Part shown: positions 36,303 to 45,631 of the stretch, one piece after another | Position numbering within the stretch: the stretch's first letter is position 1 | Layout of the letters: every line of letters starts with the position of its first letter | From: a virus | IMG/VR virus record: IMGVR_UViG_3300023116_005307 | Location: 1 to 64,000 of that record | Direction: 5' to 3' (one strand) | DNA: 64,000 nt | The notes under the pieces: model-generated | Database searches by the model: none | The model's input: only the letters and a program-made list of their open reading frames with translations | Told to the model about the DNA's origin: nothing | Program-made: the position numbers and the translations under genes

Positions 36303-37314
36303 ATTAGATTTTTTACCTAAGTATGATTTATTACAAGAATTAAAAGTATTAGAAGATAAACTAGATTGGGGTAAACTAAATCAAATATGTATTAATACAT
36401 TAGCAGACGATCCTGACAATTATCATATAGGTGCAGGTAGTCTTTATTTGAATTGGCAAAAAGCTAGAGATGGAAACGTAAGCTGGGCACTTAAAGAAAA
36501 CCCTCCTCAAGAAAGTGATTTTGTAGAAATTGCATCTGTATTTAAAAACACACTCTTCGAAAAAATAATAAATGATTTAAAAAACTACTATGAAATTGGC
36601 CGAGTGCGTATAATGCGTAGTAATCCAAAAACTACACTTACTTGGCACAAAGACGACACAATAAGATTGCACTATCCTCTAGAAACATTTGACGGGTGTT
36701 TCATGATTATAGGTAATGATATAAAAAAACTTGAAGTCGGAAAATGGTATGAAACTAACACTTTAGTACATCATACTGCATTTAATGGTAGTACGGAACG
36801 TAGAATACATCTAGTCGTAAATGTAATCAAAAAGAAAATACCAAACAATATTATTATTACAGGACATACTAACGGGTTAGGAAAACTAATACACAGTTAC
36901 TTTCTTTGCGACGGCATAAGCAGATCAACAGGACACGATATTTCAGATGTTGATAAAATTGTAGAAATTGTTAAAAACTATAATACTTTTATTAATAATG
37001 CAAATGACAGCGATTTACAATATCAAATATGCAAGAAGTTATGGAACATATGGAAAGATGATCCTAACAAAAAGATTATTAATATAGGTAGCAGAGCTAA
37101 AGATTTTATAAAAGCAGAATACGGATTAAACAAAAATATACTAAGTCAATTTACAAAATATGCCAACTTCAATGGTAAGTGTAAAGTAAGTTGCATAAAT
37201 TTTGGTTATACCAGCAAATTAACAGAACAGCAAATACTTCAAACATTAGAATTTGTTTTAGGTAGTGACACAGTTGTTGAAGAAATAACGTTATTTGGAA
37301 CAGAAGATGACTAA
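36286..37314 (+). CDS. Asp/Asn hydroxylase-like 2OG oxygenase fused to short SDR-like domain
   Basis: 342 residues. The N-terminal domain (about 1-182) has LTWHKDD with H121 and D123, then HH162-163 and RR172-173, the Fe(II)/2-oxoglutarate site of the aspartyl/asparaginyl hydroxylase group. From residue about 187, NNIIITGHTNGLGK gives a TGxxxGxG Rossmann loop. TFINNAND and KIINIGSRA follow, at the positions of the NNAG and active-site Ser strands of short-chain dehydrogenases. The SDR part is short, and a clear YxxxK is not seen (EYGLNK is nearest). An unusual fusion; each half may act on the same intermediate. Confidence 0.6.
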   Translation: MSNFTELDFLPKYDLLQELKVLEDKLDWGKLNQICINTLADDPDNYHIGAGSLYLNWQKARDGNVSWALKENPPQESDFVEIASVFKNTLFEKIINDLKNYYEIGRVRIMRSNPKTTLTWHKDDTIRLHYPLETFDGCFMIIGNDIKKLEVGKWYETNTLVHHTAFNGSTERRIHLVVNVIKKKIPNNIIITGHTNGLGKLIHSYFLCDGISRSTGHDISDVDKIVEIVKNYNTFINNANDSDLQYQICKKLWNIWKDDPNKKIINIGSRAKDFIKAEYGLNKNILSQFTKYANFNGKCKVSCINFGYTSKLTEQQILQTLEFVLGSDTVVEEITLFGTEDD

Positions 37315-38023
37315 TATTATAACTATTAAGTGGGGAACAAAGTATAGTAGCGATTATGCTAACAAAATCTTTTTATCATGTAAAGAGAAATGTAGTTTTG
37401 ATTTTACATTTTATTGTGTAACTGACGACCAAGAAGGACTTGACCCCGGAATAGTTGCATTACCTATGCCAACTCATAGTAATTTGAACTATTATAGTTA
37501 CATCAACGAACATTTAGAAAATAAAACTCTAATGTGGGACAGACCTAAATTATATTTGTTTACAGACTTTGAACAATATTTTGAAGGTACAAATATATTT
37601 TTAGATTTAGATGCACAAGTAAATGAAGATTTGTATTATCTTACAACATTGCCAACTGACAAACCATGGATTATAGACATGTACTGGAAGCTCAATTGGA
37701 AAGAAAACTGGGATAAATTGTGGAATGGAAGAATCAATTCTAGTATTATTGTTTGGCGTGATAATCAATGTAAAGAAATTACAGAACGTGTTTTAGATAA
37801 TGCACAAGAAAATTTTTCTAAATATGCAACTATAGATACGTTTATGGGATATGAGGTTGTAGATTATAAGGATTATAATAATACATTCTTTAATTTTTTA
37901 CCAGGGTTTGTTTGTTGTTTAGGAAAACGTCATACACCCGCACCTGGCGAATTTTTAATTACACTATGGAGTAATAGTTTCGGTGCAAGACACGGCGGCG
38001 TTCCTAAGGTACCCGGCGTATGA
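37307..38023 (+). CDS. Glycosyltransferase-like protein (GT-A fold)
   Basis: 238 residues. NIITIKWGTKYSSDYANK start, then TFYCVTDD, and TNIFLDLDAQVNED with D100 and D102 as the DxD metal site. FNGRI-like acceptor loop (KLWNGRINSSIIVWR) and a C-terminal GARHGGVP. The pattern resembles GT8-type or related retaining enzymes. ATG at 37307 is used; a TTG 12 bp upstream gives four more residues. It overlaps the upstream fusion gene by 8 bp. Confidence 0.6.
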   Translation: MTNIITIKWGTKYSSDYANKIFLSCKEKCSFDFTFYCVTDDQEGLDPGIVALPMPTHSNLNYYSYINEHLENKTLMWDRPKLYLFTDFEQYFEGTNIFLDLDAQVNEDLYYLTTLPTDKPWIIDMYWKLNWKENWDKLWNGRINSSIIVWRDNQCKEITERVLDNAQENFSKYATIDTFMGYEVVDYKDYNNTFFNFLPGFVCCLGKRHTPAPGEFLITLWSNSFGARHGGVPKVPGV

Positions 38024-38577
38024 AAATAGAAACTATACAAGACAAACACTTAGACATGTTACAAGAATTTTGTAATACATGCAAAGAACTAGGATATGAA
38101 AATAATTCTAGTTTCCGTGCAATGAAATTACTTTGGTGTAAGATAGAAGGCGAATATTGGTGTGCAGTAAAAGATCACAAGATTATTGCTGTAGCAGGCT
38201 GTCATCCGTTGCCTGAAGTAAGTCCTAATGCTTGGCGTATTATGTTTAGAGGATGCGAACTTCCTGGAAACGATACATTTAAAGGATTAGGCAAAGGAGA
38301 TTGGAATAGTATCACACAACGTGAATTTATTCCTCTAATGGTAGAATATATACCAAGTGACGAATTGTATATTACTACAAACACAAAACATGAACATTCT
38401 AATGGCAAGGCAGCACGTAATCATAGGTTGATGGGTCTTTTAGCAAAGCAGAGAATACTTGACAATTGTGGCAATCTAGTGTTATACTATACTGAGCAGA
38501 CATTATGGAGACTTAATATAGACGAGTATACCAAACGTAGAGAAAGGATTATAGGGAAGTATGTGGTGGAATCCTAA
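38020..38577 (+). CDS. GNAT-like acetyltransferase
   Basis: 185 residues. The start MKIETIQDKHLDMLQEFCNTCKELGYENN, then EGEYWCAVKDHKIIAVAGCHPLPE, follows the beta1-alpha1 and beta2-4 plan of GNAT N-acetyltransferases. The CoA-binding R/Q-x-x-G-x-G/A loop is degenerate (KHEHSNGKAARNHR). That leaves doubt about activity. I recall similar proteins from marine phages near structural genes. It overlaps the neighbours on both sides. Confidence 0.5.
   Translation: MKIETIQDKHLDMLQEFCNTCKELGYENNSSFRAMKLLWCKIEGEYWCAVKDHKIIAVAGCHPLPEVSPNAWRIMFRGCELPGNDTFKGLGKGDWNSITQREFIPLMVEYIPSDELYITTNTKHEHSNGKAARNHRLMGLLAKQRILDNCGNLVLYYTEQTLWRLNIDEYTKRRERIIGKYVVES
38459..38488 (+). promoter_or_regulatory. Internal sigma70-like promoter
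   Basis: TTGACA at 38459-38464, an 18-base spacer, and TATACT at 38483-38488, inside the GNAT gene. The -10 is identical to that of the cassette promoter at 16573. It would drive the membrane protein and the aminotransferase/guaC genes. As it is within coding sequence, it could be chance. Confidence 0.4.
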
Positions 38578-38818
38578 ACATTTACAAGAAGCAAAAATAA
38601 AAGCTGGCCGACCAGATGCTGGCTATTTCTGGCACTTTCGATTAGCACTAGGAGAATTTTTCTTTCTGTTGTTTGTTACAATAGGAAGTTTAATACACGC
38701 AATTTTTCCTTGGGTACTTGATTTTAAATTACTTGAATGGCGGATAAACCGCTTAAAAGCACTCAAAGAAAAATTGCCAGACGACCCTCAATTAAGAAAG
38801 GTACATTTTGATGATTGA
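38561..38818 (+). CDS. Small membrane protein, DUF6356-like
   Basis: 85 residues. HLQEAKIKAGRPDAGYFWHFRLAL, then a hydrophobic stretch (about residues 31-53) ending in a His-Ala-Ile-x-P pattern. This is the layout of the short DUF6356 membrane proteins: HLxEx..Y..H...A, then one membrane segment with liHaixP. The C-terminal 30 residues are charged. Overlaps the upstream gene by 17 bp and the next by 8 bp. It is the only clear membrane protein of the cassette. Role unknown; it may place cassette enzymes at the membrane. Confidence 0.6.
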   Translation: MWWNPKHLQEAKIKAGRPDAGYFWHFRLALGEFFFLLFVTIGSLIHAIFPWVLDFKLLEWRINRLKALKEKLPDDPQLRKVHFDD

Positions 38819-39635
38819 TAATTTAATTTGCTGGCACAACGGAAAATACATTGCAATAAAACACGTGAACGTAAGTATTTTAGATTTTGGATTTATACAT
38901 TCAGATGCAACATACGATGTCATGAAAACATCAAATGGAAAAATATTGTTTTATGATAAGCATTTAACACGATATCAAGAAAGTTGTGAGTATTTTGGAT
39001 TTGACTCTATAGACAATATTGATGAAATTGTAAAAGAGTTATTAGATATTAATAAAATAGAAAACGCATTTGTTTGGGTATGTAATTGGAGAGGAACACC
39101 GCCTAGTGGTTCTCCTAGAGATATGTCAGCTCCTGAACATAGAGTTGTTTATATTAAACCATACTACAGTATAGCTGATAGTGCAGTATCTTTAGGCGTG
39201 TTTGAAGAAAATAAACGAACTCCTGATACTAGTATTCCTCAAAAATACAAAAACTTTGGTTGGATAGAACTAACAAAAGCACAAAAATATGCAGATAGTA
39301 ATAGCTTTGATAGTGCCTTACTTATAGATTCAAACAACAATATTACAGAAGGCCCAGGTTTTGGTGTTTGTTTTGTAGACAACAACATTGTTTATACACC
39401 TAAAGAAAATTGCTTAGGTAGTGTAACTATACAAGTGGTAGAAGACATGTGCAAACAAAATAATATACAGTTTATTAGAACAAATATTAATAAAAATTTA
39501 GTTAATAAAATGGAAGAATGTTTTATATGCAGTACAAGTGGAGGCATTACTCCTGTAAAGTCTATCGAAGATATAGAATTTAAAAGTAATGAACTTACGA
39601 AAAGACTTATAGATTTATTTGAGAAACAAGAATGA
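38811..39635 (+). CDS. Class IV PLP aminotransferase (BCAT/DAAT-like)
   Basis: 274 residues. FGFIHSDATYDVMKTSNGKILFYDKHLTRY is the N-terminal pattern of the fold IV aminotransferases. SIPQKYKNF carries the candidate Schiff-base lysine (K145, less likely K147). SFDSALLIDSNNNITEGPGF is the family signature with the PLP-phosphate Thr/Glu region, and CSTSGGITPV is the C-terminal phosphate-binding loop. It probably moves an amino group between an amino acid and a keto acid. ATG at 38811 is preferred to a TTG immediately before it. Paired by a 4 bp overlap with guaC. Confidence 0.75.
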   Translation: MIDNLICWHNGKYIAIKHVNVSILDFGFIHSDATYDVMKTSNGKILFYDKHLTRYQESCEYFGFDSIDNIDEIVKELLDINKIENAFVWVCNWRGTPPSGSPRDMSAPEHRVVYIKPYYSIADSAVSLGVFEENKRTPDTSIPQKYKNFGWIELTKAQKYADSNSFDSALLIDSNNNITEGPGFGVCFVDNNIVYTPKENCLGSVTIQVVEDMCKQNNIQFIRTNINKNLVNKMEECFICSTSGGITPVKSIEDIEFKSNELTKRLIDLFEKQE

Positions 39636-40651
39636 AATATTTAGATTATAATGACGTTTTAATAAACCCAAAACCTAGTAGTAAGCCTATTACTCGTAAA
39701 GATGTTGATATTAAAATTCAACATAAAAACGATAAAGTAACTCCTATTGTTATCGCCAACATGCTAAGTACAGGCACTTATAAGATCGCCAATTTAATGA
39801 CAGACAATGGTGTTCTTACATTCTTACATAAAGAATATAAAGCAAAAGAGCATCTAGAAAATTTAGAAAAATTAAGACATACTCGTTATGTTGGTATTAC
39901 TAGTGGAGTACAATCTTGGGATAAAGAAAAAACAATAGAAGTATTATCTCAAATTCCTGTTGGATTTATTAATGTTGATATTGCAAATGTATATGCAAAT
40001 GTACAAGGCATGATTGATACTATTAAACTATACAAAGATAAATTTCCTGACACAACTATTGTTGCCGGTAATGTTTGTAATACATTAGTTTTAGATGAAT
40101 TAGTTGCCGCAGGAGCAGACGTTATAAAAATAGGTGTAGGACCCGGTGCAGCTTGCAAAACACGTTCAGAGGTTGGTGTAGGTGTACCACAATTCAGCGC
40201 AGTTCAAGAAGTAAGCAAACAAGCAAAAGAGCTCGGAGTAAAAACAATTGCCGACGGTGGATGTGTAACAAGCGGTGATGTATGTAAAGCAATAGCAGCA
40301 GGCGCCGATATGGTTATGATTGCAGGCATGGTTTCAGGATCTGAAGAATGTGACAATGTTGTTGAGATAGATGGCAAGAAATATGTAAATTTTTATGGCC
40401 TTGGTAGTAATAAAATGTACAGTATTAATAAGCCAACTGAAGCTGAGTACCGTCCAAATGAAGGTAGAGACTTATTAATTCCTGTTACAGAAAGTATTCT
40501 TAAACCAATAAATCAAATTAAAGGTGCTCTACGTAGTGTCTGTACTTATGTAGGTGTAGACAACATAAGTGATCTAAGTAGTGCTGCTGATTTTATCGAA
40601 GTCAAGCATCAAATCAATACAAGTTTGGCCAGGTACGAAATAGATGGATGA
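39632..40651 (+). CDS. guaC: GMP reductase / IMP dehydrogenase family
   Basis: 339 residues with no CBS insert, as for GMP reductase. LDYNDVLINP start, then IVAGNVCN and ADVIKIGVGPGAAC, with the catalytic Cys175 in GPGAACKTRSEVGVGVPQ, and IADGGCVTSGDVCKAIAAGAD. The N-terminal MKYLDYNDV and the KTR after the Cys fit GMP reductase better than IMP dehydrogenase, but this was not proved. GMP reductase converts GMP to IMP with NADPH. In this setting it might shift purine pools for GDP-sugars or deazaguanine precursors; that is inference. Coupled to the aminotransferase upstream. Confidence 0.8.
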   Translation: MKYLDYNDVLINPKPSSKPITRKDVDIKIQHKNDKVTPIVIANMLSTGTYKIANLMTDNGVLTFLHKEYKAKEHLENLEKLRHTRYVGITSGVQSWDKEKTIEVLSQIPVGFINVDIANVYANVQGMIDTIKLYKDKFPDTTIVAGNVCNTLVLDELVAAGADVIKIGVGPGAACKTRSEVGVGVPQFSAVQEVSKQAKELGVKTIADGGCVTSGDVCKAIAAGADMVMIAGMVSGSEECDNVVEIDGKKYVNFYGLGSNKMYSINKPTEAEYRPNEGRDLLIPVTESILKPINQIKGALRSVCTYVGVDNISDLSSAADFIEVKHQINTSLARYEIDG

Positions 40652-41432
40652 TTTTATATGTGTAACAGTAGTAGCTATAGACAATGAAAAAAGACAACGT
40701 AACTATGATTTTTTAAAAAGGTACTATAAAGATAATAACATACCTCATACTTTTATCAAATCAGAATCGAGTGATTATTTACATTTACAAAAAATATATA
40801 ACGATTTTTACAAAAAAAGTGCTCATAAAATAATTGTTAAATATGATGTTGATTGTATTATAGATGTAAACAATTTAAAACTAGGTGTAGACACCTTAAA
40901 GAAGCATCCAAAGTCTTTTGTTTATCCGTTTGATCAAGTTGTTTATATAGATCCTGATAGGTACGAATCTAATTATGATTCTTATGAAAAAGAAGAAGTT
41001 TTAAGGAATATCAAAGGATGGCCAGAAGGCCTCACACTAAAAAACCTTACTAGCTATATTGTAGGGGAAAGAAATTTCAAAGGATTGGATACTATAAACT
41101 TTAAAGAAATGGATTATGCTAGCCCATTAGGTTATAGTTATATGTTTAACTTTGATACATATAACATTGCAGGTTTAGATAACGAGTATCTTTTAGATTT
41201 TAATTTCGATGATCTAGAGAGATATCATAGGTTAAGGACCTTAGATTACAACATAGTGCATTTACCTGGAAAGGCCTTTCATATGGATCATTCTAACGGA
41301 GAGATAGGAGCGAAACATAGAAATAATAAACAATTCATTGTTCAAAATGCATATGAGTATTTTAAAATAATTAATCTTGATAAACAAGAATTAGAAGCAT
41401 ATATTAAAACATGGCCTTGGATAAAAAATTAA
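40644..41432 (+). CDS. Glycosyltransferase-like protein (galactosyltransferase-type C-terminus)
   Basis: 262 residues. IIVKYDVDCIID supplies a DxD (D68, D70). Near the C-terminus, GLDNEYLLDFNFDDLERYHRLRTLDYNIVHLPGKAFHMDHSN follows the GxxExxxxxxxEDxxxxxR....H..H plan of the beta-1,4-galactosyltransferase C-terminal motif. Short overlap with guaC upstream and a 22 bp overlap with the methyltransferase downstream. Donor unknown. Confidence 0.6.
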   Translation: MDDFICVTVVAIDNEKRQRNYDFLKRYYKDNNIPHTFIKSESSDYLHLQKIYNDFYKKSAHKIIVKYDVDCIIDVNNLKLGVDTLKKHPKSFVYPFDQVVYIDPDRYESNYDSYEKEEVLRNIKGWPEGLTLKNLTSYIVGERNFKGLDTINFKEMDYASPLGYSYMFNFDTYNIAGLDNEYLLDFNFDDLERYHRLRTLDYNIVHLPGKAFHMDHSNGEIGAKHRNNKQFIVQNAYEYFKIINLDKQELEAYIKTWPWIKN

Positions 41433-42025
41433 ATATAGGTGTATCTGAGTATAATTCTATACCTGATTTCTTAAATATTGGAATAGAATTTACGCATAAA
41501 GGAATAATAGAAAAGGACGGTAAACGTATGCTAAGGCATGATGTTACACAACCCTTTCCTATTTCTGACGAAAGTGTAGAATTTATATATGCAAGTCATA
41601 TTGTAGAGCATCTATCTATAGAAGATTTTCATTTTTTCTTAAAAGAATGCTATAGAATTTTACATTCCGGCGGAGTTCTTAGAATAGTATGTCCTGATTT
41701 ACAAAAATGGATATCTGCATACATCAACAAAGACAAATCTTTTTTTAATAGGTATAGAGATATTTTAAAACAAAATATCGGAAGGCCTTGGAATACTATA
41801 AGTACAGACTTGATGTTTACTGATACTGATATTTTTGTAAATAGTTTACATAATTGGAATCATAAGTGGGCATTTGATTTTGAAAGTATAAGGCGTCATC
41901 TATCTAGTTGTGGGTTTGATAACATCATAAATACTTCGTATAGAAATAGTGCTTATGATGATATAGGTACTATAGAACCAGAATTTCATAAATTAGAATC
42001 TTTATACGTTGAGGTAAAAAAATAA
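41411..42025 (+). CDS. SAM-dependent methyltransferase, Methyltransf_11-like
   Basis: 204 residues. LNIGVSEYNSIPDFLNIGIEF takes the place of motif I but lacks the usual GCG..G..Gly-rich turn. LRHDVTQPFPISDESVEFIYASHIVEHLSIEDF is a textbook motif II-IV region, with the SHIVEHL seen in phage and polysaccharide methyltransferases. LHSGGVLRIVCPDL follows. The weak glycine loop is a caution for SAM binding. Overlaps neighbours on both sides. Confidence 0.6.
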   Translation: MALDKKLNIGVSEYNSIPDFLNIGIEFTHKGIIEKDGKRMLRHDVTQPFPISDESVEFIYASHIVEHLSIEDFHFFLKECYRILHSGGVLRIVCPDLQKWISAYINKDKSFFNRYRDILKQNIGRPWNTISTDLMFTDTDIFVNSLHNWNHKWAFDFESIRRHLSSCGFDNIINTSYRNSAYDDIGTIEPEFHKLESLYVEVKK

Positions 42026-43572
42026 TGAAAAGAATTGCTTTATGCCAGTTACCTGGGATGGATTTACGAGCCCCTAGTCAAGGTATTGCTGTGCTGAAAG
42101 CTATTGCTCAATCCAAAGGAGTGGATGCAAAATGTTTTGATCTAAATATTGCAGTTTGGAATGATTTAGTTGATCATGGATATGGTTATTTATGGGCCGA
42201 TTGGAGCATAGAATTTGCATACGCTTTATTAGATGATAAAAAGTTTCATAGTATCCAAGATACTAAGTATGACGAAGAAACAAAAAATACATTATTAGAA
42301 AAAATTTATTATCATTTAGAAAAGGTTATTACTGATTATAAACCTACAGTCATCGGTTTTAGTCTCTTTAGTATAGTACAAGAACACACTGCAAGAATCC
42401 TAATTAAATATATGAAAGAAATGCATCCGAATATAGAAATAATTATCGGCGGACCGGCGTTACGACATTATCATGAAGAAAGTTTGCCAACTGATATTTT
42501 AGAAATGGTTGATCATTATTTTATAGGAGACGCAGAACAAAGCTTTGTAAAATATTTAGATAATGTATTGTATTTTGGAGGCTTAAACAATACTAATGTA
42601 AATATGAATTTTGATAGAAATGGATGGCCACCTCCGGATTACAGAGATTTTCAGTTTGGCATTTATCCTAAAGATTGGAGAAATCCTAGCGTACGATCAT
42701 CAAATGAAGGTACAATATATCTTACTGGATCAAAAGGCTGTGTGAGGGCGTGTGAGTTTTGCGATGTCCATAAAATTTGGCCTAAATTTCATCAAAAAGA
42801 AGTAGATACAGTCATGCGTGATATTAAAAGTATACGTGAATATTACGAATTTAGAAATATATTTTTTACAGACAGTTTAATCAATGGCAATAATAAATTT
42901 ATTAAACAACTTTCTGAAAGAATTATTGAAGAATTTGGAGAGAAGCCATTTAGTTGGAGCGGACAGTGGATATGTAAAAGTAAAAATAGTTTTACTGAAG
43001 AATATTTTGCAATTGCCGCAAAAGCAGGATTGAATCAAATTATAGTAGGAATTGAAAGCGGAAGTGAAAAAGTCCGTTGGGAGATGAATAAAAAGTTTTA
43101 TAATGAGGATATACAATTTACACTAGAAATGTGTAGAAAGTATAATATTCTTTTTATTCCGCTAATGATATGTGGATATCCTACAGAAACAGATGATGAT
43201 TTCAATCAAACTCTAGAATTAGCTGACAAATTTATTGAATATAAAGATGTAGTTAGGCCAACTTGTATTAATATGATGATGTTATTACCTGGTACTAATG
43301 TAACAATAGATCACGAAAAGTATAAAATAGCTGATATAACTTATGCTGAAGTAGATGCGGGTTATACTCCTCTAGATCAAAGCTGGTCGTGTAATGATAA
43401 TACTTACGCTAAAAGGATTGAAAGGTTTTATCAATATCAATATAAAATAAAAAAGGCAGGAATGGGCTTAGGACATGTTAAGAGAAAAACACTTAAAAGA
43501 GATTACTTACAATTAGTAGATATACCTGATTCAGAAATATTAGAAATGATCGATTTTGTCCATTCTACATAA
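42025..43572 (+). CDS. B12-binding-type radical SAM protein
   Basis: 515 residues. The N-terminal about 190 residues follow a cobalamin-binding Rossmann plan (PSQGIAVLKAIAQSKG, VIGFSLFSIVQEH, IIIGGPALRHY). They lack the DxHxxG that coordinates B12 from below, so binding may be base-off without His. Core: KGCVRACEFC (C239, C243, C246), FTDSLINGN near 285, VGIESGSE near 340 and MICGYPTE near 380. This layout is common in radical SAM methylases and in pathway enzymes acting on glycans or peptides. One-base overlap with the upstream gene. Substrate unknown. Confidence 0.7.
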   Translation: MKRIALCQLPGMDLRAPSQGIAVLKAIAQSKGVDAKCFDLNIAVWNDLVDHGYGYLWADWSIEFAYALLDDKKFHSIQDTKYDEETKNTLLEKIYYHLEKVITDYKPTVIGFSLFSIVQEHTARILIKYMKEMHPNIEIIIGGPALRHYHEESLPTDILEMVDHYFIGDAEQSFVKYLDNVLYFGGLNNTNVNMNFDRNGWPPPDYRDFQFGIYPKDWRNPSVRSSNEGTIYLTGSKGCVRACEFCDVHKIWPKFHQKEVDTVMRDIKSIREYYEFRNIFFTDSLINGNNKFIKQLSERIIEEFGEKPFSWSGQWICKSKNSFTEEYFAIAAKAGLNQIIVGIESGSEKVRWEMNKKFYNEDIQFTLEMCRKYNILFIPLMICGYPTETDDDFNQTLELADKFIEYKDVVRPTCINMMMLLPGTNVTIDHEKYKIADITYAEVDAGYTPLDQSWSCNDNTYAKRIERFYQYQYKIKKAGMGLGHVKRKTLKRDYLQLVDIPDSEILEMIDFVHST

Positions 43573-43589
43573 AACCTTAGGTGTTCTTA

Positions 43590-44141
43590 ATGTCTAGATT
43601 AAGCTGGAATAAAAAACTTGATGTAGTTGACGAAATGAAAGATTATATGAACGAGCTTATGCAGAATAAAGAAAGCGATCGTTTATTTAATTCTTATTTA
43701 GGTTGGTTGCAAACAAATCTAAAAAATATCCTTTCAACTATAGAATACCCTAACGGCATGTTTGTTTATGCCGGAGCATGGAATAAAGATTTTGTAGATG
43801 TATTTGTTAATAGTGTAAAACATAATAATTTTGTTGCCTTTGATATTTTTCAGTATTACAAAAATGATTATACAAAGATCATTGACATAAGAGAAATTAG
43901 CCCTGATCATGAATATAATTTTGCATGTAATGTTTTTTATAATGGGTTAGGTAGCTGGATACATAATAGGGGAAGTAAAATTGCCGGATATGAGTATGCA
44001 AAAAGAAATTTAGTTAAAGGTGGTCTTTATATCGATAATAGATATTTTTTTGAAAGTAAAATTGATGCTAGTGAACATGATAAGTATTTTACAGAAGAAT
44101 TATTTGTAACACCAAAAGTAGTTATATATAGAAAACGTTAA
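43590..44141 (+). CDS. Methyltransferase-like protein, divergent
   Basis: 183 residues. GMFVYAGAWNKDFVDVFVN resembles a SAM-binding loop, and FVAFDIFQYYKND the next acidic strand, as in the protein at 29536. But the loop has lost most glycines, and no catalytic motif is seen. A C-terminal VKGGLYIDNRYF corresponds to a late beta strand. ATG at 43590 is used instead of a GTG nine bases upstream. It lies between two B12-type radical SAM genes, which it may serve as partner. Function uncertain. Confidence 0.4.
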   Translation: MSRLSWNKKLDVVDEMKDYMNELMQNKESDRLFNSYLGWLQTNLKNILSTIEYPNGMFVYAGAWNKDFVDVFVNSVKHNNFVAFDIFQYYKNDYTKIIDIREISPDHEYNFACNVFYNGLGSWIHNRGSKIAGYEYAKRNLVKGGLYIDNRYFFESKIDASEHDKYFTEELFVTPKVVIYRKR

Positions 44142-45631
44142 TGTATGATATAATATTTTTTACTGACATTCCTACAGTTATAGACACTCCTAGCGGCCGA
44201 GGGTATGGTGCATATCGTCTTGCATCTGATTTGAGAGATAAAGGATACAGTGTATTAACTGTAGACTTTACTAGTGCATTAACATTTGAAGATTATAAAC
44301 AAATTTTAGATATAGCAATGGGCGATAATACTATTGCTGTTGGGTTTAGTACAACATGGTTTCCTTATAGACCTAAAACAAATCTAGAAAAACCCTTTCT
44401 TTTTGTATCACACAGAGATTGGATAGAACAAGGTATTAGTTATGAATTTTCAATAAGCCCTAATAAATTTTCAGATTATGTTAAAACGATTAATCCTAAC
44501 TGTAAAATAATAGTAGGTGGTGCAAAATCTTATGAATATAAAAATGAATCAAGTATAGATAATGTTTTTATAGGTTTTGCGGAAAATACTATTTTTGATT
44601 TTTTAAATTCTATTGCTGCTCCTAAAATATTTGATTATGATAAAAAGGCAACTAACGGCAAATTTGATTTTAATACAAGTACAACTAGGTATGTAGAAAC
44701 TGATTGCATACACGGAGATGAAATTCTAAATTTTGAGTTTAGTAGAGGATGTATTTTTAATTGTGCTTTTTGTAGCTATCCCCATAAAAACCAAAAAACA
44801 AAAAATTTTACAAAATATCAGGATGTAATCTACCAAGAATTATTAGAAAATTATCAAAAATGGGGAACAACGTCTTATCGAGTTACAGACGATACGTTCA
44901 ATGATTATACTGAAAAATTACAAGTAATTAATGAAGTAGTCCAAGATTTACCTTTTCAACCTTCATTTTGGAGTTACATAAGACAAGACCTTTGCGGTAT
45001 TCATCCCGAACAAATCAAATTGCTATATGACATTGGAGTAAGAGAATCTTTTTACGGAATGGAAACTTGGACAGAAGAAACTGCTAAAATTATACGCAAA
45101 GGCGGAAAGTTAGAAAATAAAATACAAGCATTAAAAATGTGCAAAGATTATTGGGGAGATGATGTTTGGACAACTGCTAGTTTCGTTATTGGTTTACCCG
45201 GAGACAATCAAAAAGATTGGTATGCCTTTGCAGATTGGTATGAAAAAGAAGGTCACAGATACATCGATTTTGCGTCTTTAAATAGTCTTATATTAAGAGA
45301 TTATGGAGAATACGGCCAGTTCATTTTCCAGTCAGATATAGAACTTGATCTGAAAAAATATGGATACGAAATGGATAGTTTTATTACTTGGACAAGATCT
45401 ACTGGAGATATAAACTCTAGTGCTATAGCAGACGAAGTACGTGCAAATGTTAATAAACAAATAGATCACGTAAACAGAAATAAAAATAGACCTAATAAGC
45501 AATGGTATAACCCTGTAAAAATATACAAAACTCTAATGCCAGGTGTACCAATTGCAGATGCTTATTATCAATTGGTACATAATTTTTATAAACCTAGCTT
45601 ATTGGAGCAAATTAAAAATGTACGATCGTAA
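44141..45631 (+). CDS. B12-binding-type radical SAM protein
   Basis: 496 residues. N-terminal Rossmann-like part (SGRGYGAYRLASDLRDKG, IAVGFSTTW, IIVGGAKSYEY). Core: EFSRGCIFNCAFC (C204, C208, C211), YRVTDDTFND near 245, YGMETWTEET near 305, and FVIGLPGDNQKDW. Same plan as the protein at 42025 but only distantly similar, so probably a separate step rather than a recent duplicate. No DxHxxG cobalamin motif. ATG overlaps the upstream stop by 1 bp. Confidence 0.7.
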   Translation: MYDIIFFTDIPTVIDTPSGRGYGAYRLASDLRDKGYSVLTVDFTSALTFEDYKQILDIAMGDNTIAVGFSTTWFPYRPKTNLEKPFLFVSHRDWIEQGISYEFSISPNKFSDYVKTINPNCKIIVGGAKSYEYKNESSIDNVFIGFAENTIFDFLNSIAAPKIFDYDKKATNGKFDFNTSTTRYVETDCIHGDEILNFEFSRGCIFNCAFCSYPHKNQKTKNFTKYQDVIYQELLENYQKWGTTSYRVTDDTFNDYTEKLQVINEVVQDLPFQPSFWSYIRQDLCGIHPEQIKLLYDIGVRESFYGMETWTEETAKIIRKGGKLENKIQALKMCKDYWGDDVWTTASFVIGLPGDNQKDWYAFADWYEKEGHRYIDFASLNSLILRDYGEYGQFIFQSDIELDLKKYGYEMDSFITWTRSTGDINSSAIADEVRANVNKQIDHVNRNKNRPNKQWYNPVKIYKTLMPGVPIADAYYQLVHNFYKPSLLEQIKNVRS

